From: Rhizobium mesosinicum
GTDB taxonomy: Bacteria; Pseudomonadota; Alphaproteobacteria; Rhizobiales; Rhizobiaceae
Assembly: GCF_019511345.1 (NCBI RefSeq)
Contig: NZ_JAEUAK010000013.1
Coordinates: 100,821-164,820 of the forward strand
Direction of reading: 5' to 3'
DNA: 64,000 nt
In this document: positions 9,101 to 17,714 of the stretch, one piece after another
How positions within the stretch are numbered: the stretch's first letter is position 1
Layout: each line of letters starts with the position of its first letter
Program-made: the position numbers and the translations under genes
The notes under the pieces: model-generated
What the model was told of the DNA's origin: nothing
What the model saw: the letters and a program-made list of their open reading frames with translations, nothing else
Database searches by the model: none

Positions 9101-10333
9101 TCAGCCGAGGACTGCCTTGATCTTGTCGGCTGCCTGATCAAGTGCATCCTTAGCGCTCATCTGGCCGGTGAGCGCAGCCTGAATGGCATCCTGGATCGCC
9201 TTGGAGATCTTCGGCCATTGCGGATGTGGGCCGCGCGGCTTGGCGTATTTCAGCTGCTCGAGGAAGACCTTCAGCGCGGCGTCCTTCAGCGGCTGGCCGG
9301 TCTCGGGGATGGAGATGTCAGAACGGGCCGGCAGCTGGCCGAAGTTCTTGAACATCTTGTCGTCCTGCGAGGCAAAATATTCGAGCGCCTTGAAGGCTTC
9401 GGCCGGATGCTTGCTGGTCGAGAAGATCGCCCAGTTGAAGTCACCCATTGCGGAAGAGCGCTCTGCACCTTCCTTCGGAACCGGCAGCAGCGTGACACCC
9501 CAGTCGAACTTGGCTTCCTGCAACATCCGGTCCAACTCCCATGGACCAGAGATCGCCATGGCGGCATTGCCGGAATTGAACGTGCCGGTCGAATCCCACT
9601 GGCCGCGGGTCAGCGTATCCGGCGACGCAAGCTTTTCGTCCATGATGGTCTTCCAGACTTCGAGCGCCTTTACCGCACCATCGGCATTGATATGCTCGTA
9701 GCTACCGCCGCCCATCTGCGCCCAGGGAAGGAACTGGAAGGTGCCTTCCTCGTTGGCCTTTGCCGAAAAGGCAAGACCGTAGACGTTCTTGGCCGGATCG
9801 GTGAGCTTGCGGGCGCCCTCGACAAGTTCGTCCCAGGTCTGCGGCGGTTTGTTCGGATCGAGCCCCTTGGCCTTGAACATGTCCTTGTTGTAGTAGAGCG
9901 CGATCGTGTTCGTCGCCTTCGGCACGCCGAAATATTTGCCGTCCCACTCGACCGACTTCAGCGGTCCGGGGAAGTAGTTTTCGGGTTTGATGACCTTCGA
10001 ATTCTTGATCATGTCGGTGAGATCAAGGAAGGCGCCGCGCGATGAAAACAGCGCGTGCTCGGGATTGTCGACGGCGATGATGTCAGGCGCCTGACCGGTG
10101 GCATAGGCGCGCATTGCTTCGGTGACGACATCATCGAACTGGATGAGGCGATATTCGATGGTGATGCCGTTATGCTGGTCATTGAATTCTTTGACCAGGG
10201 TCGGCGCCGGTTGGGTGTCCTTGTCCAGCGACCAGAGCGTCAGTTTGACGTCTTCCGCCTTGGCGGAAAGGCCAAAGAGCGAGACGCCTGCGAGCGCCAG
10301 CGCGCCGAAAATTACGGATTTGCGGATAGCCAT
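9101..10333 (-). CDS. Extracellular sugar-binding protein of ABC transporter
   Basis: The protein has 410 residues, with a Sec signal peptide (hydrophobic core about residues 8-22, cleavage after AKA). It is a family 1 solute-binding protein (MalE/ThuE-like): VKLTLWSLDKDTQ, then FNDQHNGITIEYR, PDIIAVDNPEHALF, VPKATNTIALYYNKDMF and AMAISGPWELD. A strong AAGGAGGAG site precedes the ATG. It captures the sugar in the periplasm for the MalF/MalG/MalK-like components that follow. The catabolic genes upstream (an isomerase and a dehydrogenase) suggest a substrate that is oxidised or epimerised on entry. Confidence 0.93.
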   Translation of the reverse strand: MAIRKSVIFGALALAGVSLFGLSAKAEDVKLTLWSLDKDTQPAPTLVKEFNDQHNGITIEYRLIQFDDVVTEAMRAYATGQAPDIIAVDNPEHALFSSRGAFLDLTDMIKNSKVIKPENYFPGPLKSVEWDGKYFGVPKATNTIALYYNKDMFKAKGLDPNKPPQTWDELVEGARKLTDPAKNVYGLAFSAKANEEGTFQFLPWAQMGGGSYEHINADGAVKALEVWKTIMDEKLASPDTLTRGQWDSTGTFNSGNAAMAISGPWELDRMLQEAKFDWGVTLLPVPKEGAERSSAMGDFNWAIFSTSKHPAEAFKALEYFASQDDKMFKNFGQLPARSDISIPETGQPLKDAALKVFLEQLKYAKPRGPHPQWPKISKAIQDAIQAALTGQMSAKDALDQAADKIKAVLG

Positions 10334-10398
10334 GGTTCTCCTCCTTTGTGGTTATCCATTAAAATGGCCGGCGATTTCCTCCACGCCGACCATATCAC

Positions 10399-11301
10399 TC
10401 ACACCGGATCGACGACGAAATCACCGCCTCGGGCATGTTTCAGATGGTTCAGAGCATGGACCTGCCCGGTCATTTCCAGGGCGTCACGATAGACCGGATC
10501 ATGCCAGCCCTCGATATCGATGGAGCCGGACCAGCCGGCAAGCCGCAGTTCGGAGATGATGTCGGTCCAATTGCTGTCGCCGAAGCCCGGCGTGCGCATG
10601 AAAACGAATTTCTCCTTGCCGAAGATACCGTGTTCTTTGATCACGTCCCAGCGGATGGTCGCATCCTTGCCGTGGACATGGAAGATCTTGCTCGCCCATT
10701 TGCGGATCTGCGGCAGCGGCTCGATCAGATAAACCATCTGATGGCACGGCTCCCATTCAAGACCGATATTGTCGTCGGGCGTCTCGTTGAAGATCAGTTC
10801 CCAGGCATCCGGATTGTGAGCGATGTTCCAGTCGCCGGTCGCCCAGTTGCCGTCCATGGCGCAATTTTCGAAGGCGATCTTGATGCCTTTATCGGCAGCG
10901 CGCTTGGCAAGCTCGCTCCAGATCTGCCTGTAGCGCGGCAGGCTCTCGGTCAGCGGCCTGTTGCGGATGCGGCCTGTAAAGCCTGCAACGCAGGTGGCGC
11001 CGAAATGATGCGCATTGTCGATACAATCCTTCCAGCCCTGCAGTGTCTGCAGGTCCATTTCGGTCTCCTCGAGCGGATTGCCGAACATGCCGAGCGTTGA
11101 AATGGTGATGTCGCGATCACCGATCGCTTCCACGCTGCGCTTGCCGAGTTCGGCAAGATCCTGACCGTTGGTGGTCTGCCAGAAGAAAGGCTCGAAGCTT
11201 TCGAAACCTATATCGGCGATCTGGGCGATACGCTTGTCGGCACCACCCTTGGAGGCGCTGACCATGGTACCGATACGAATGGCTTTGGCGGGATTGCTCA
11301 C
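10399..11301 (-). CDS. Sugar phosphate isomerase/epimerase-like TIM barrel protein
   Basis: This 300-residue protein starts at a GTG (11301). It belongs to the xylose isomerase-like TIM barrel superfamily (AP endonuclease family 2; IolE- and tagatose epimerase-like). Likely metal ligands are the glutamates and histidines in FENCAMDGN, GLEWEPCHQ, FHVHGKDA and IDIEGWHDP. It lies 11 bases after the oxidoreductase gene and 65 before the binding-protein gene, inside the uptake operon. It probably isomerises or epimerises a keto-sugar or inositol intermediate made by the oxidoreductase; that pathway link is inference. Confidence 0.85.
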   Translation of the reverse strand: MSNPAKAIRIGTMVSASKGGADKRIAQIADIGFESFEPFFWQTTNGQDLAELGKRSVEAIGDRDITISTLGMFGNPLEETEMDLQTLQGWKDCIDNAHHFGATCVAGFTGRIRNRPLTESLPRYRQIWSELAKRAADKGIKIAFENCAMDGNWATGDWNIAHNPDAWELIFNETPDDNIGLEWEPCHQMVYLIEPLPQIRKWASKIFHVHGKDATIRWDVIKEHGIFGKEKFVFMRTPGFGDSNWTDIISELRLAGWSGSIDIEGWHDPVYRDALEMTGQVHALNHLKHARGGDFVVDPV

Positions 11302-11312
11302 GTCATTAATCC

Positions 11313-12347
11313 TTATGCTGAAATGTCAACGCGACGCCCGGTCTTGGCACTCTCGATTGCACCGAAGACCATGGCGAGGCTTCTGATATTGTCGGAACTG
11401 ACCGTCTCCGGCCGCTTTCCGGTGCGGATCGCCTCGACAAAGCTTGCGATCACGCTCGCATGGCCGTGCGTTTCTTCGACGCGCTCAGGCGCCGGAACTT
11501 CAACGGGTGAAAAACCATGGAGCAGGCCCGGCTCATTGCCGGCAACAGCCGCCTTGAACCCATCCTCGCCATCCCACGTCAGCATTCCCTTCGAGCCGAC
11601 GATACGCCACTGGCTTTCCCAGCTCGTGCGCTCACCTTCGGCACACCAGGAGCCGCGATAGGTGAAGACCACGTCGTCGGAGAATTCGAAGGTGGCATTG
11701 GCCGAGGCGCCGTGCCGATACCAGGACCCTTTGGGGTTACGCTCGACGCAGTAGACGGCGAGCGGCTTCTTGCCAGCCACGTAGCGGGCGGCATCGAAAG
11801 TGTGGATCGCCATGTCGAGGAGCAGGACATTGTCCATCTCTTCGCGGAAGCCGCCGAAATGGGGAGCAATGAAGAAATCACAATGTATGCCGGTCAGCTC
11901 ACCGATCGCCCCGCTTTCGACGAAACGGCGCAGGCGGCGGATGCCGGAAATGAAGCGACGGTTCTGAATGATCGCATGGATCTTGCCGGTTTCGGCGGCG
12001 AGATCGATCAGCGCCGCCCCTTCTGCAAGCGAGGTCGCCATCGGCTTTTCGGAGAGCACGTGGCAGCCGGCCTTCATGGCCGTCGAAACGATATTGAACC
12101 GTGCGGTCGGGATCACGACGTCGAAGACGATATTGGCTTTGGTCTGACCAATGATCTCAGCAAGGTCAGTGCCGACCCGAGCTGCGCTCAAACCGAATTC
12201 CTCAGCAAGCGCTTCGGCGGCAGCCGGATTGACGTCGACCAGGCCGACGATCTCGATTGCCTCGGCAAGATCAGGCGTTTCCTTGATAGCACGCAGCCAG
12301 CCTTTAGACATAGCTCCGCACCCGCACAGAACGGCATTCAATTTCAC
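11313..12347 (-). CDS. Gfo/Idh/MocA family NAD(P)-dependent oxidoreductase
   Basis: The protein has 344 residues from a GTG at 12347 with a GGAGG site five to six bases upstream. The N-terminal Rossmann fold is modified to LCGCGAMSKGW. The diagnostic EKPMA motif of the Gfo/Idh/MocA family is near residue 98, and the C-terminal alpha/beta domain carries the usual substrate histidine (DMAIHTFDAARY). It oxidises a sugar, sugar acid or polyol. It is the first gene of the six-gene leftward operon; a perfect LacI-type palindrome lies 45 bases before its start and is its probable control point. Confidence 0.9.
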   Translation of the reverse strand: MKLNAVLCGCGAMSKGWLRAIKETPDLAEAIEIVGLVDVNPAAAEALAEEFGLSAARVGTDLAEIIGQTKANIVFDVVIPTARFNIVSTAMKAGCHVLSEKPMATSLAEGAALIDLAAETGKIHAIIQNRRFISGIRRLRRFVESGAIGELTGIHCDFFIAPHFGGFREEMDNVLLLDMAIHTFDAARYVAGKKPLAVYCVERNPKGSWYRHGASANATFEFSDDVVFTYRGSWCAEGERTSWESQWRIVGSKGMLTWDGEDGFKAAVAGNEPGLLHGFSPVEVPAPERVEETHGHASVIASFVEAIRTGKRPETVSSDNIRSLAMVFGAIESAKTGRRVDISA

Positions 12348-12393
12348 GATTTCCTCCAGCGGTGCGCTTCAGAATCCTCCCGAAACGCCTTCC

Positions 12394-12405
12394 GTAAACG
12401 TTTAC
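12394..12405. promoter_or_regulatory. LacI-family operator O1 (GTAAACGTTTAC)
   Basis: This is a perfect 12-base palindrome with a central CG, extendable to 14 bases (12393-12406). It is the classic half-site arrangement bound by LacI/GalR-family repressors. It lies about 45 bases before the GTG of the oxidoreductase gene and upstream of the divergent LacI regulator. Confidence 0.85.
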
Positions 12406-12415
12406 GATAGTAAGC

Positions 12416-12427
12416 GGAAACGTTTAC
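12416..12427. promoter_or_regulatory. LacI-family operator O2 (GGAAACGTTTAC)
   Basis: This copy has one mismatch from the perfect palindrome. Its centre is 22 bases from that of O1, close to two helical turns, so repressors would bind on the same face of the DNA. Confidence 0.75.
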
Positions 12428-12575
12428 TGCTGTCAATGCCTATGAGGATGGATCAAATGCTGCGGAAAATCGCAATACGAACGGGCGCTTAGCCGAAAAC
12501 CTTCCGCAATGCAGCACTATTTTTATTTGAGGGGCCTTGCAAAATGGGGCCCCTTTCTCGCTGCTGACGCTTTCC

Positions 12576-12587
12576 GTAAACGTTTTC
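12576..12587. promoter_or_regulatory. LacI-family operator O3 (GTAAACGTTTTC)
   Basis: A third copy with one mismatch, centred 160 bases from O2 and just upstream of the LacI-family gene. Its presence argues that the regulator starts at the ATG at 12635 rather than at codons that would place the operator inside the gene. It probably mediates autoregulation and perhaps DNA looping with O1/O2. Confidence 0.7.
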
Positions 12588-12634
12588 TCATGGCAATAAG
12601 ATCGATAACACGTTCCGGAAGAAAGATCGCCGCG

Positions 12635-13681
12635 ATGAAGGGTATCCGCCAGCTCGCAGAACATCTCGATATATCCATCGGGACGGTTTCGCGCGCGCTG
12701 AACGGCAAGGCTGATGTCAATGAAGAGACGCGAAAGCGCGTGTTGGCTGCGGCCGAAGAGTTTGGTTATGTCGCCAACCAGTCTGGCCGCAGCCTTCGCC
12801 AAGGCACGACTAACGTTATCGGCTTGATGATCGAGACCAGCAAGGAAACGGTCGAAAATAGCGACAACTTCTTTCTCGGAGTGACGGGCGGGCTGCAGAG
12901 CGTGCTTTCACGCCACAAGCTCGATCTCGTCATGCTCCCCTGCCCGAGCGACGAGGACCCCTACGAATATTTGAAGCGCATGGTGGCGCGCCGCGTCGTC
13001 GACGCGATGATCATCTCCGCGACACAACGCATCGACAAGCGGATCGATCTGCTCGTCAAGGCAAAAATCCCCTTCGTCGCGCTCGGCCGCAGCTCTTCGG
13101 GCGGCGGCAACTTCACCTGGATCGACCTTGATTTCGAAGGCGTTGCGACCAGCGCCGTCGACCGGCTTGTCGCCAAGGGCCATCGTCGTATTGCGATCGC
13201 CGCTCCTTCGGGCGAGATCAATCTCGGCTATATCTTCGTGGACGCCTATCGAAAGGCTCTGGAGACGCACGGGATCAAATATGATCCGAAGCTGGTGATC
13301 CGCGTGAAATCAAGCGAACAGGGCGGCTACCAGGCCGGCCAGGAGTTGCTGCTGATCGAAGACAGACCGACGGCCATCATTCTCATCTACGAACTGATGG
13401 CGATCGGCCTCTACCGCCGCCTTGTTGAAGCCGGCGTTGTCCCAGGCCGGGATCTTGCCGTTATCGGCTTTCGCGAGGAACCACGCGCAAAATTCCTCCA
13501 GCCCACGCTGACATGCTTCCGCATGTCGCTGCCCGACCTCGGCGCTGCACTTGCCGAAACCTTGCTTGCAGGCATGCCGGCCTATTCCGAGATCTACCGC
13601 AACGGCGCGCGCAACCGGATCTGGCCGCTAGAGCTTGTGCCCGGGGAAAGCGATGCTTTCTTCAGAGAACCTAAAACGTGA
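12635..13681 (+). CDS. LacI-family transcriptional regulator
   Basis: The protein has 348 residues from the ATG at 12635. The helix-turn-helix begins at once (KGIRQLAEHLDISIGTVSRALNG) and the hinge helix region is followed by a periplasmic-binding-protein-like effector domain (VIGLMIETSKE, VDRLVAKGHRRIAIAAPSG, AIILIYELMAIGLYRR, VIGFREEP). Longer frames back to 12509 would cover operator O3 and add sequence unlike the family. It faces away from the sugar uptake/catabolic operon and most likely represses it until a sugar effector binds. Confidence 0.93.
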   Translation: MKGIRQLAEHLDISIGTVSRALNGKADVNEETRKRVLAAAEEFGYVANQSGRSLRQGTTNVIGLMIETSKETVENSDNFFLGVTGGLQSVLSRHKLDLVMLPCPSDEDPYEYLKRMVARRVVDAMIISATQRIDKRIDLLVKAKIPFVALGRSSSGGGNFTWIDLDFEGVATSAVDRLVAKGHRRIAIAAPSGEINLGYIFVDAYRKALETHGIKYDPKLVIRVKSSEQGGYQAGQELLLIEDRPTAIILIYELMAIGLYRRLVEAGVVPGRDLAVIGFREEPRAKFLQPTLTCFRMSLPDLGAALAETLLAGMPAYSEIYRNGARNRIWPLELVPGESDAFFREPKT

Positions 13682-13775
13682 CGCAATATGCGTCGCTCGA
13701 TCCATATTTCGACAAGAGACGAACGGTCTCACGCAAATCCCTTCATGCCGCCCGTTTCGCCGACGGCAGATTCAA

Positions 13776-14369
13776 TCAAAGTTGGTACCAAACCCGCGGG
13801 TTGTCTCCCGACTGGATCATCAGCCAGCGAAGATCCGTATCCTTCCAGCCCTTGATCGCGTTCGAGCGGTTGTCGAGCACCAGATCGCCCTGATCGGTCT
13901 TGACGACGAGAACCGCATGCCCTTCGCCAGCGGGCGTCTTGGTCACGGCGATCCGAAGCGCTTTTGCTGACCAGCCCATGGCGATGAGATGGTCACGCTT
14001 CGTCAGCGCGAAATCTTCACAGTCGCCGGACTTCACATTCACCTGCCAGACATCGCCCTGATCGGGCCTGTCATTGACCGGCCGGATCGAGCGGTTGACG
14101 GAGGCGTTGACGGCCCGAAGCTGCTTGTCTGCGAAAGGGCTCAGGAAGATTTCGGACGCGCCGCCGCCAGCAGCACATTCGTCTGGATTCTGTGCGCAAA
14201 ACATCACATGCGCGAAAGGGGCTGAAGTGCGGCGCTTTTCCGAGATATAGCTGATTGCCGGCGCTGTTTTCAGCGCGCGGGCAAAGCCGCCGGGACCAGC
14301 AGCCTCAGCAGTCTGAACCGCAAACAGAGATGCAAGCGCCACCGTCGCAATCAGTGCATGCTTGAACAT
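13776..14369 (-). CDS. LapG-like transglutaminase-fold cysteine proteinase (BTLCP/DUF920), exported
   Basis: It has 197 residues from the ATG at 14369; a Sec signal peptide ends at AEA. The catalytic Cys-His-Asp triad of the bacterial transglutaminase-like cysteine proteinase family is visible as GDCEDFA, EGHAVLVV and LDNRS. The best-known member, LapG of Pseudomonas, cleaves a type I-secreted surface adhesin and is held by LapD under c-di-GMP control. No LapD-like gene is seen here, and rhizobial homologues are often solitary, so the target is unknown. It converges with the LacI gene and diverges from the polymerase gene. Confidence 0.85.
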   Translation of the reverse strand: MFKHALIATVALASLFAVQTAEAAGPGGFARALKTAPAISYISEKRRTSAPFAHVMFCAQNPDECAAGGGASEIFLSPFADKQLRAVNASVNRSIRPVNDRPDQGDVWQVNVKSGDCEDFALTKRDHLIAMGWSAKALRIAVTKTPAGEGHAVLVVKTDQGDLVLDNRSNAIKGWKDTDLRWLMIQSGDNPRVWYQL

Positions 14370-14646
14370 TTTCTTACCCCGCTTCGACGACCGCGGTGCG
14401 GTCAGATGCACATGCCGGTTAAAGCCGGTTTTCTAATCCTTAGGCTGAAGCTCTATCCAGCTTCGACCGATGACCGGGACCATACGGGGAAGGAATCTCG
14501 ATCCCTTTAAATCAATCCGAACAATTTTAACGGATCCTGTTTTTGGCGGCAGTTGAACGCACTTTGGCCGCTTCCGATCCGAATGCCGCATCGGCATAGG
14601 ACAGGGTTGCAAAGTTCGATTAATTCTTGCAGAGACAGGCGTAGCG

Positions 14647-16137
14647 GTGCCGGAGGGGCGATCGCCATCTAAAAAGTTATTCACCGTGGCTGTGACGGAC
14701 AGATTGAAGACCATTTTTGCCGGCCTTTACAGCACTCTCGTGCTGGCTGCCGTCATTCCGTTCGGCCTCGTCGACGCCAGACCTTTCGCCGCGGTCGCCA
14801 TCTGCATGTTTGCGCTGAGCGCAGCCTCCCTGCTGCTCTTCGGAGAGCCCCGGCGCGGCCGCTGGGTCTTCGTCTTTGCACTGCAGCTCTTCATCGTCAC
14901 CTCGGCTTGGATCGTTATCCAAACGGTCCACATACCCTGGCCCTTTCTTGCCAATCCAATCTGGAAGGACGCAAACCTCCTCGCCGGCTTATCGAGGGAT
15001 ACAATTTCGGTCGCGCCGGCCGACACACTCGCCTCCCTCCTGTATATAGCGCTGCCGGCCATGACCTTTTTGACCGGCCTCATCATTGCCGATACAGACA
15101 GGCGGGCGCGTCGTATCTTACTCGTGCTTGCCATTGGTGCAGGCTTGATTTCGCTGTTCGGCCTCGGTCAGTTCTTGATGTTTCCGAAGATGTTGCTGAC
15201 CGAGAACAAGCGCTATTATCTCGACAGCCTCACCGCCGTCTTCGTCAACCGCAACACGGCAGCGACCTTCCTGGGGGTTGGTTTTCTGCTGCTTGCAACA
15301 TTCGCTTCGGAAAACGGCCGCGCCTATTTCGGTTTCTCATCCGCTCCCTCCGGAAGTTTCAACGAAGGCCTGGCTTTCTGGTTTTTCGCCGGCCTTGGCC
15401 TTTGTTGCCTGACCGCTTTGATGCTTACTCAATCTCGCGCCGGGCTTGCCGCAACTGGCATCGGCGCTCTCCTGTACCTCCCCTATCTTGCCAGCCAGTG
15501 GAAGAGCAGACGCTCCAGGCTTCCCTCGCGAGCGAGCAGATCGCCGCCCCGGAAATGGCTGCCCGCAGCCGGCGCAATTGCCGTCATCCTCGTTTTCGCG
15601 ATGATTTTTGGCGGGAGAGCGATCTTGCGTGCCGACCAGAGGGGGGCGGACGATGACCGCTTTTGTGTATGGTCCGGTACGATGCACGCTCTCTCTCAGA
15701 ACTGGCTGCAGGGGACCGGGTTCGGCACGTTCCGCACCGTCTTTTCGGCCTATCGTACGCCCGGTTGCGGGATCGGTGGGATCGTCGACAGGGCGCATAA
15801 TTCCTACTTGGAAGGCTTCTTGACGCTTGGGATCATGTTCCCAATCGGCGTTATCCTGATTTTTCTCGTCCTCGCGCGTGCTTTTTGGAACGGCTACCGG
15901 GCTCGTCGTCGTCAGAGGCACTATCCAATTCTAGGTTGCGCCTCGGTTTTATTGGCGGCGACACATTCCGCTGTCGATTTCTCGCTTCAGATCCCCGGTT
16001 TCGCCATCTTCTTTACGGGCCTTCTGGCGCCGGTCATTTCAATTTGCTGCAGTCGCGAAGAAAGAGTCAGCGAAAACAACAGCGACGTTCCGGCGGGCCT
16101 GCGAATCGAGCGCTCGGCTGAGATTTCTGAAATATGA
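14647..16137 (+). CDS. O-antigen ligase/polymerase family membrane protein (Wzy-like)
   Basis: It has about 496 residues with many hydrophobic helices. The large periplasmic loop carries the Wzy_C hallmarks: LTQSRAGLAATGIGALLYLPY before the loop, and GTGFGTFRTVFSAYR and RAHNSYLEGFLTLGIMFP after it. Such proteins polymerise lipid-linked repeat units in the periplasm or ligate glycans to lipid. The genes that follow (OPX export lipoprotein, small secreted protein) fit an exopolysaccharide polymerase. The GTG start at 14647 is weakly supported; GTGs at 14686 and 14692 are also possible. Confidence 0.85.
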   Translation: MPEGRSPSKKLFTVAVTDRLKTIFAGLYSTLVLAAVIPFGLVDARPFAAVAICMFALSAASLLLFGEPRRGRWVFVFALQLFIVTSAWIVIQTVHIPWPFLANPIWKDANLLAGLSRDTISVAPADTLASLLYIALPAMTFLTGLIIADTDRRARRILLVLAIGAGLISLFGLGQFLMFPKMLLTENKRYYLDSLTAVFVNRNTAATFLGVGFLLLATFASENGRAYFGFSSAPSGSFNEGLAFWFFAGLGLCCLTALMLTQSRAGLAATGIGALLYLPYLASQWKSRRSRLPSRASRSPPRKWLPAAGAIAVILVFAMIFGGRAILRADQRGADDDRFCVWSGTMHALSQNWLQGTGFGTFRTVFSAYRTPGCGIGGIVDRAHNSYLEGFLTLGIMFPIGVILIFLVLARAFWNGYRARRRQRHYPILGCASVLLAATHSAVDFSLQIPGFAIFFTGLLAPVISICCSREERVSENNSDVPAGLRIERSAEISEI

Positions 16138-16388
16138 CCGTTTGAAGGCCGACATCACATAAATTCGCCATCAAGAAGACTCCAAATATTCGTTCTAGTT
16201 GCATCCCAATTATTGCAGAATCCCTACGTATCGCCCTCTGCTAATTTACCATAACCCAGACAATCCTAGTTGCCCTATTGCCACAATAACCTTCTGTTAG
16301 GTATGCAGCATCTGATGGGGGCGGATATCTACTTGTGTTTTAAGCTAGCACCGGGCTAAACGGTTTTAGTGCTATACCAGATAGGGTC

Positions 16389-17600
16389 ATGATGGGCATT
16401 CCTGTAACTCGACGCGGCGGCATCATTGTATCGATGCTGATCGCGCTTTCCAGCTGCACTTCTCTCCCTCGGTCCGGTCCGGACCACACGGAAATCGACC
16501 GCGCTGCAGCAATTAAGGTCACGACACCCAACCGAAAGGTCGGCATCGACTACGTGCTGATTGACTTAAACAAGGGAATTTTACCGTATTTCGACAAGAT
16601 CCCGACGAGCTCGCTGCGCACCGGTTTCGGCGGTGGTCGCGGCGGAGCCCCGGATATCCCGCTTGGTTTCGGCGATGTCGTGCAGGTTTCAATTTTCGAA
16701 GCTCAGTCAGGTGGTCTCTTCATTCCATCCGATGCCGGCAGCCGTCCCGGCAATTACATTACCCTGCCTCAGCAGACGATCGACAAGGCTGGTACGATCA
16801 GCATTCCTTACGCAGGCCGGGTTCCCGCTGCCGGTCGGATGAAAGAACAGGTCGAGCAGGAGATCGAAGACCGGCTGGCAAGCCGCGCTATCGAACCTCA
16901 GGTGATTCTGACGACCAACAGCAGCCGCTCCTCCGAAGTGGCCGTCGTCGGCGATGTCAATGATCCGCAAAAGATCGTTCTTTCGCCGGCCGGTGATCGT
17001 ATCCTCGATGCGATCTCCCAGGCAGGCGGCCTTACGACCCCGAATATCGAGACCAACGTCACATTGCAGCGCCGCGGCAAAACGGCAACTGTCGCTTACG
17101 AAACTCTGCTGAAGAACCCGTCCGAAAACATCTACCTTGCGCCGGGCGACACGGTTTCGGTCGAGCACGAGCGCCGCACATTCATCGCGCTTGGTGCTTC
17201 CGGCACCAACAACCGCATCGACTTCGAGGATTCGAACCTCACCCTTGGCGAAGCTATGGCTAAGGCCGGCGGCCTCGTCGATACGCGAGCGGATCCGCGG
17301 GAGGTCGTGGTTTATCGTAAGGTCGACCGCGGTATTCTTCAGCGCCTGAACATCGACACCGGCCGCTTCAAGGACGACCAGGTGCCGGTCATCTTCCGAG
17401 CGAACCTGCGCGATCCGGCAACTTTGTTCGCGGTTCAGGAGTTCCGCATGATGGACAAGGACGTCCTGTATATCTCCAACTCGGATTCTGTTGAGCTCGT
17501 GAAGTTCCTCGACATCGTGAACTCGGTTACCTCCACGGTCAGAGGCGTATCTAACGATGCCCTCGATACCCGCGACGCGATCCGAGATCTTGGAGATTAA
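16389..17600 (+). CDS. Polysaccharide export outer-membrane lipoprotein (Wza/OPX, PssN-like)
   Basis: The 403-residue precursor has a lipobox LSSC (Cys 23). A Poly_export domain follows (IPLGFGDVVQVSIFE, then GTISIPYAGRVPAAG), with SLBB repeats (VAVVGDVNDPQKIVLSPAGDRILDAISQAGGL and a second copy, FIALGASGTNNRIDF ... LTLGEAMAKAGGL). OPX proteins form the outer-membrane or periplasmic exit of Wzx/Wzy exopolysaccharides. In Rhizobium leguminosarum the equivalent is PssN. It lies 251 bases after the polymerase gene, so it may have its own promoter, and it ends before a clear terminator. Confidence 0.93.
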   Translation: MMGIPVTRRGGIIVSMLIALSSCTSLPRSGPDHTEIDRAAAIKVTTPNRKVGIDYVLIDLNKGILPYFDKIPTSSLRTGFGGGRGGAPDIPLGFGDVVQVSIFEAQSGGLFIPSDAGSRPGNYITLPQQTIDKAGTISIPYAGRVPAAGRMKEQVEQEIEDRLASRAIEPQVILTTNSSRSSEVAVVGDVNDPQKIVLSPAGDRILDAISQAGGLTTPNIETNVTLQRRGKTATVAYETLLKNPSENIYLAPGDTVSVEHERRTFIALGASGTNNRIDFEDSNLTLGEAMAKAGGLVDTRADPREVVVYRKVDRGILQRLNIDTGRFKDDQVPVIFRANLRDPATLFAVQEFRMMDKDVLYISNSDSVELVKFLDIVNSVTSTVRGVSNDALDTRDAIRDLGD

Positions 17601-17648
17601 ATATATTGAGCAATACTTGGCGAACCTGATATCGAACGGGCTGGCGCG

Positions 17649-17683
17649 TAACGGAACTTATGTTATGAGTTCCGTTATCTTTT
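17649..17683 (+). terminator. Rho-independent terminator after OPX gene
   Basis: A 10-base perfect stem (TAACGGAACT / AGTTCCGTTA) with a 9-base loop is followed by TCTTTT, about 50 bases after the OPX stop codon. Confidence 0.8.
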
Positions 17684-17714
17684 GACAGTCCGCTATCTTT
17701 AAGAGCCCTGAGGC

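Noticed and set aside
8083..9120. 345-residue plus-strand frame opposite the MalF-like permease
   Set aside because: Antisense to a clear permease; composition extremely rich in charged residues as expected for a GC-rich shadow.
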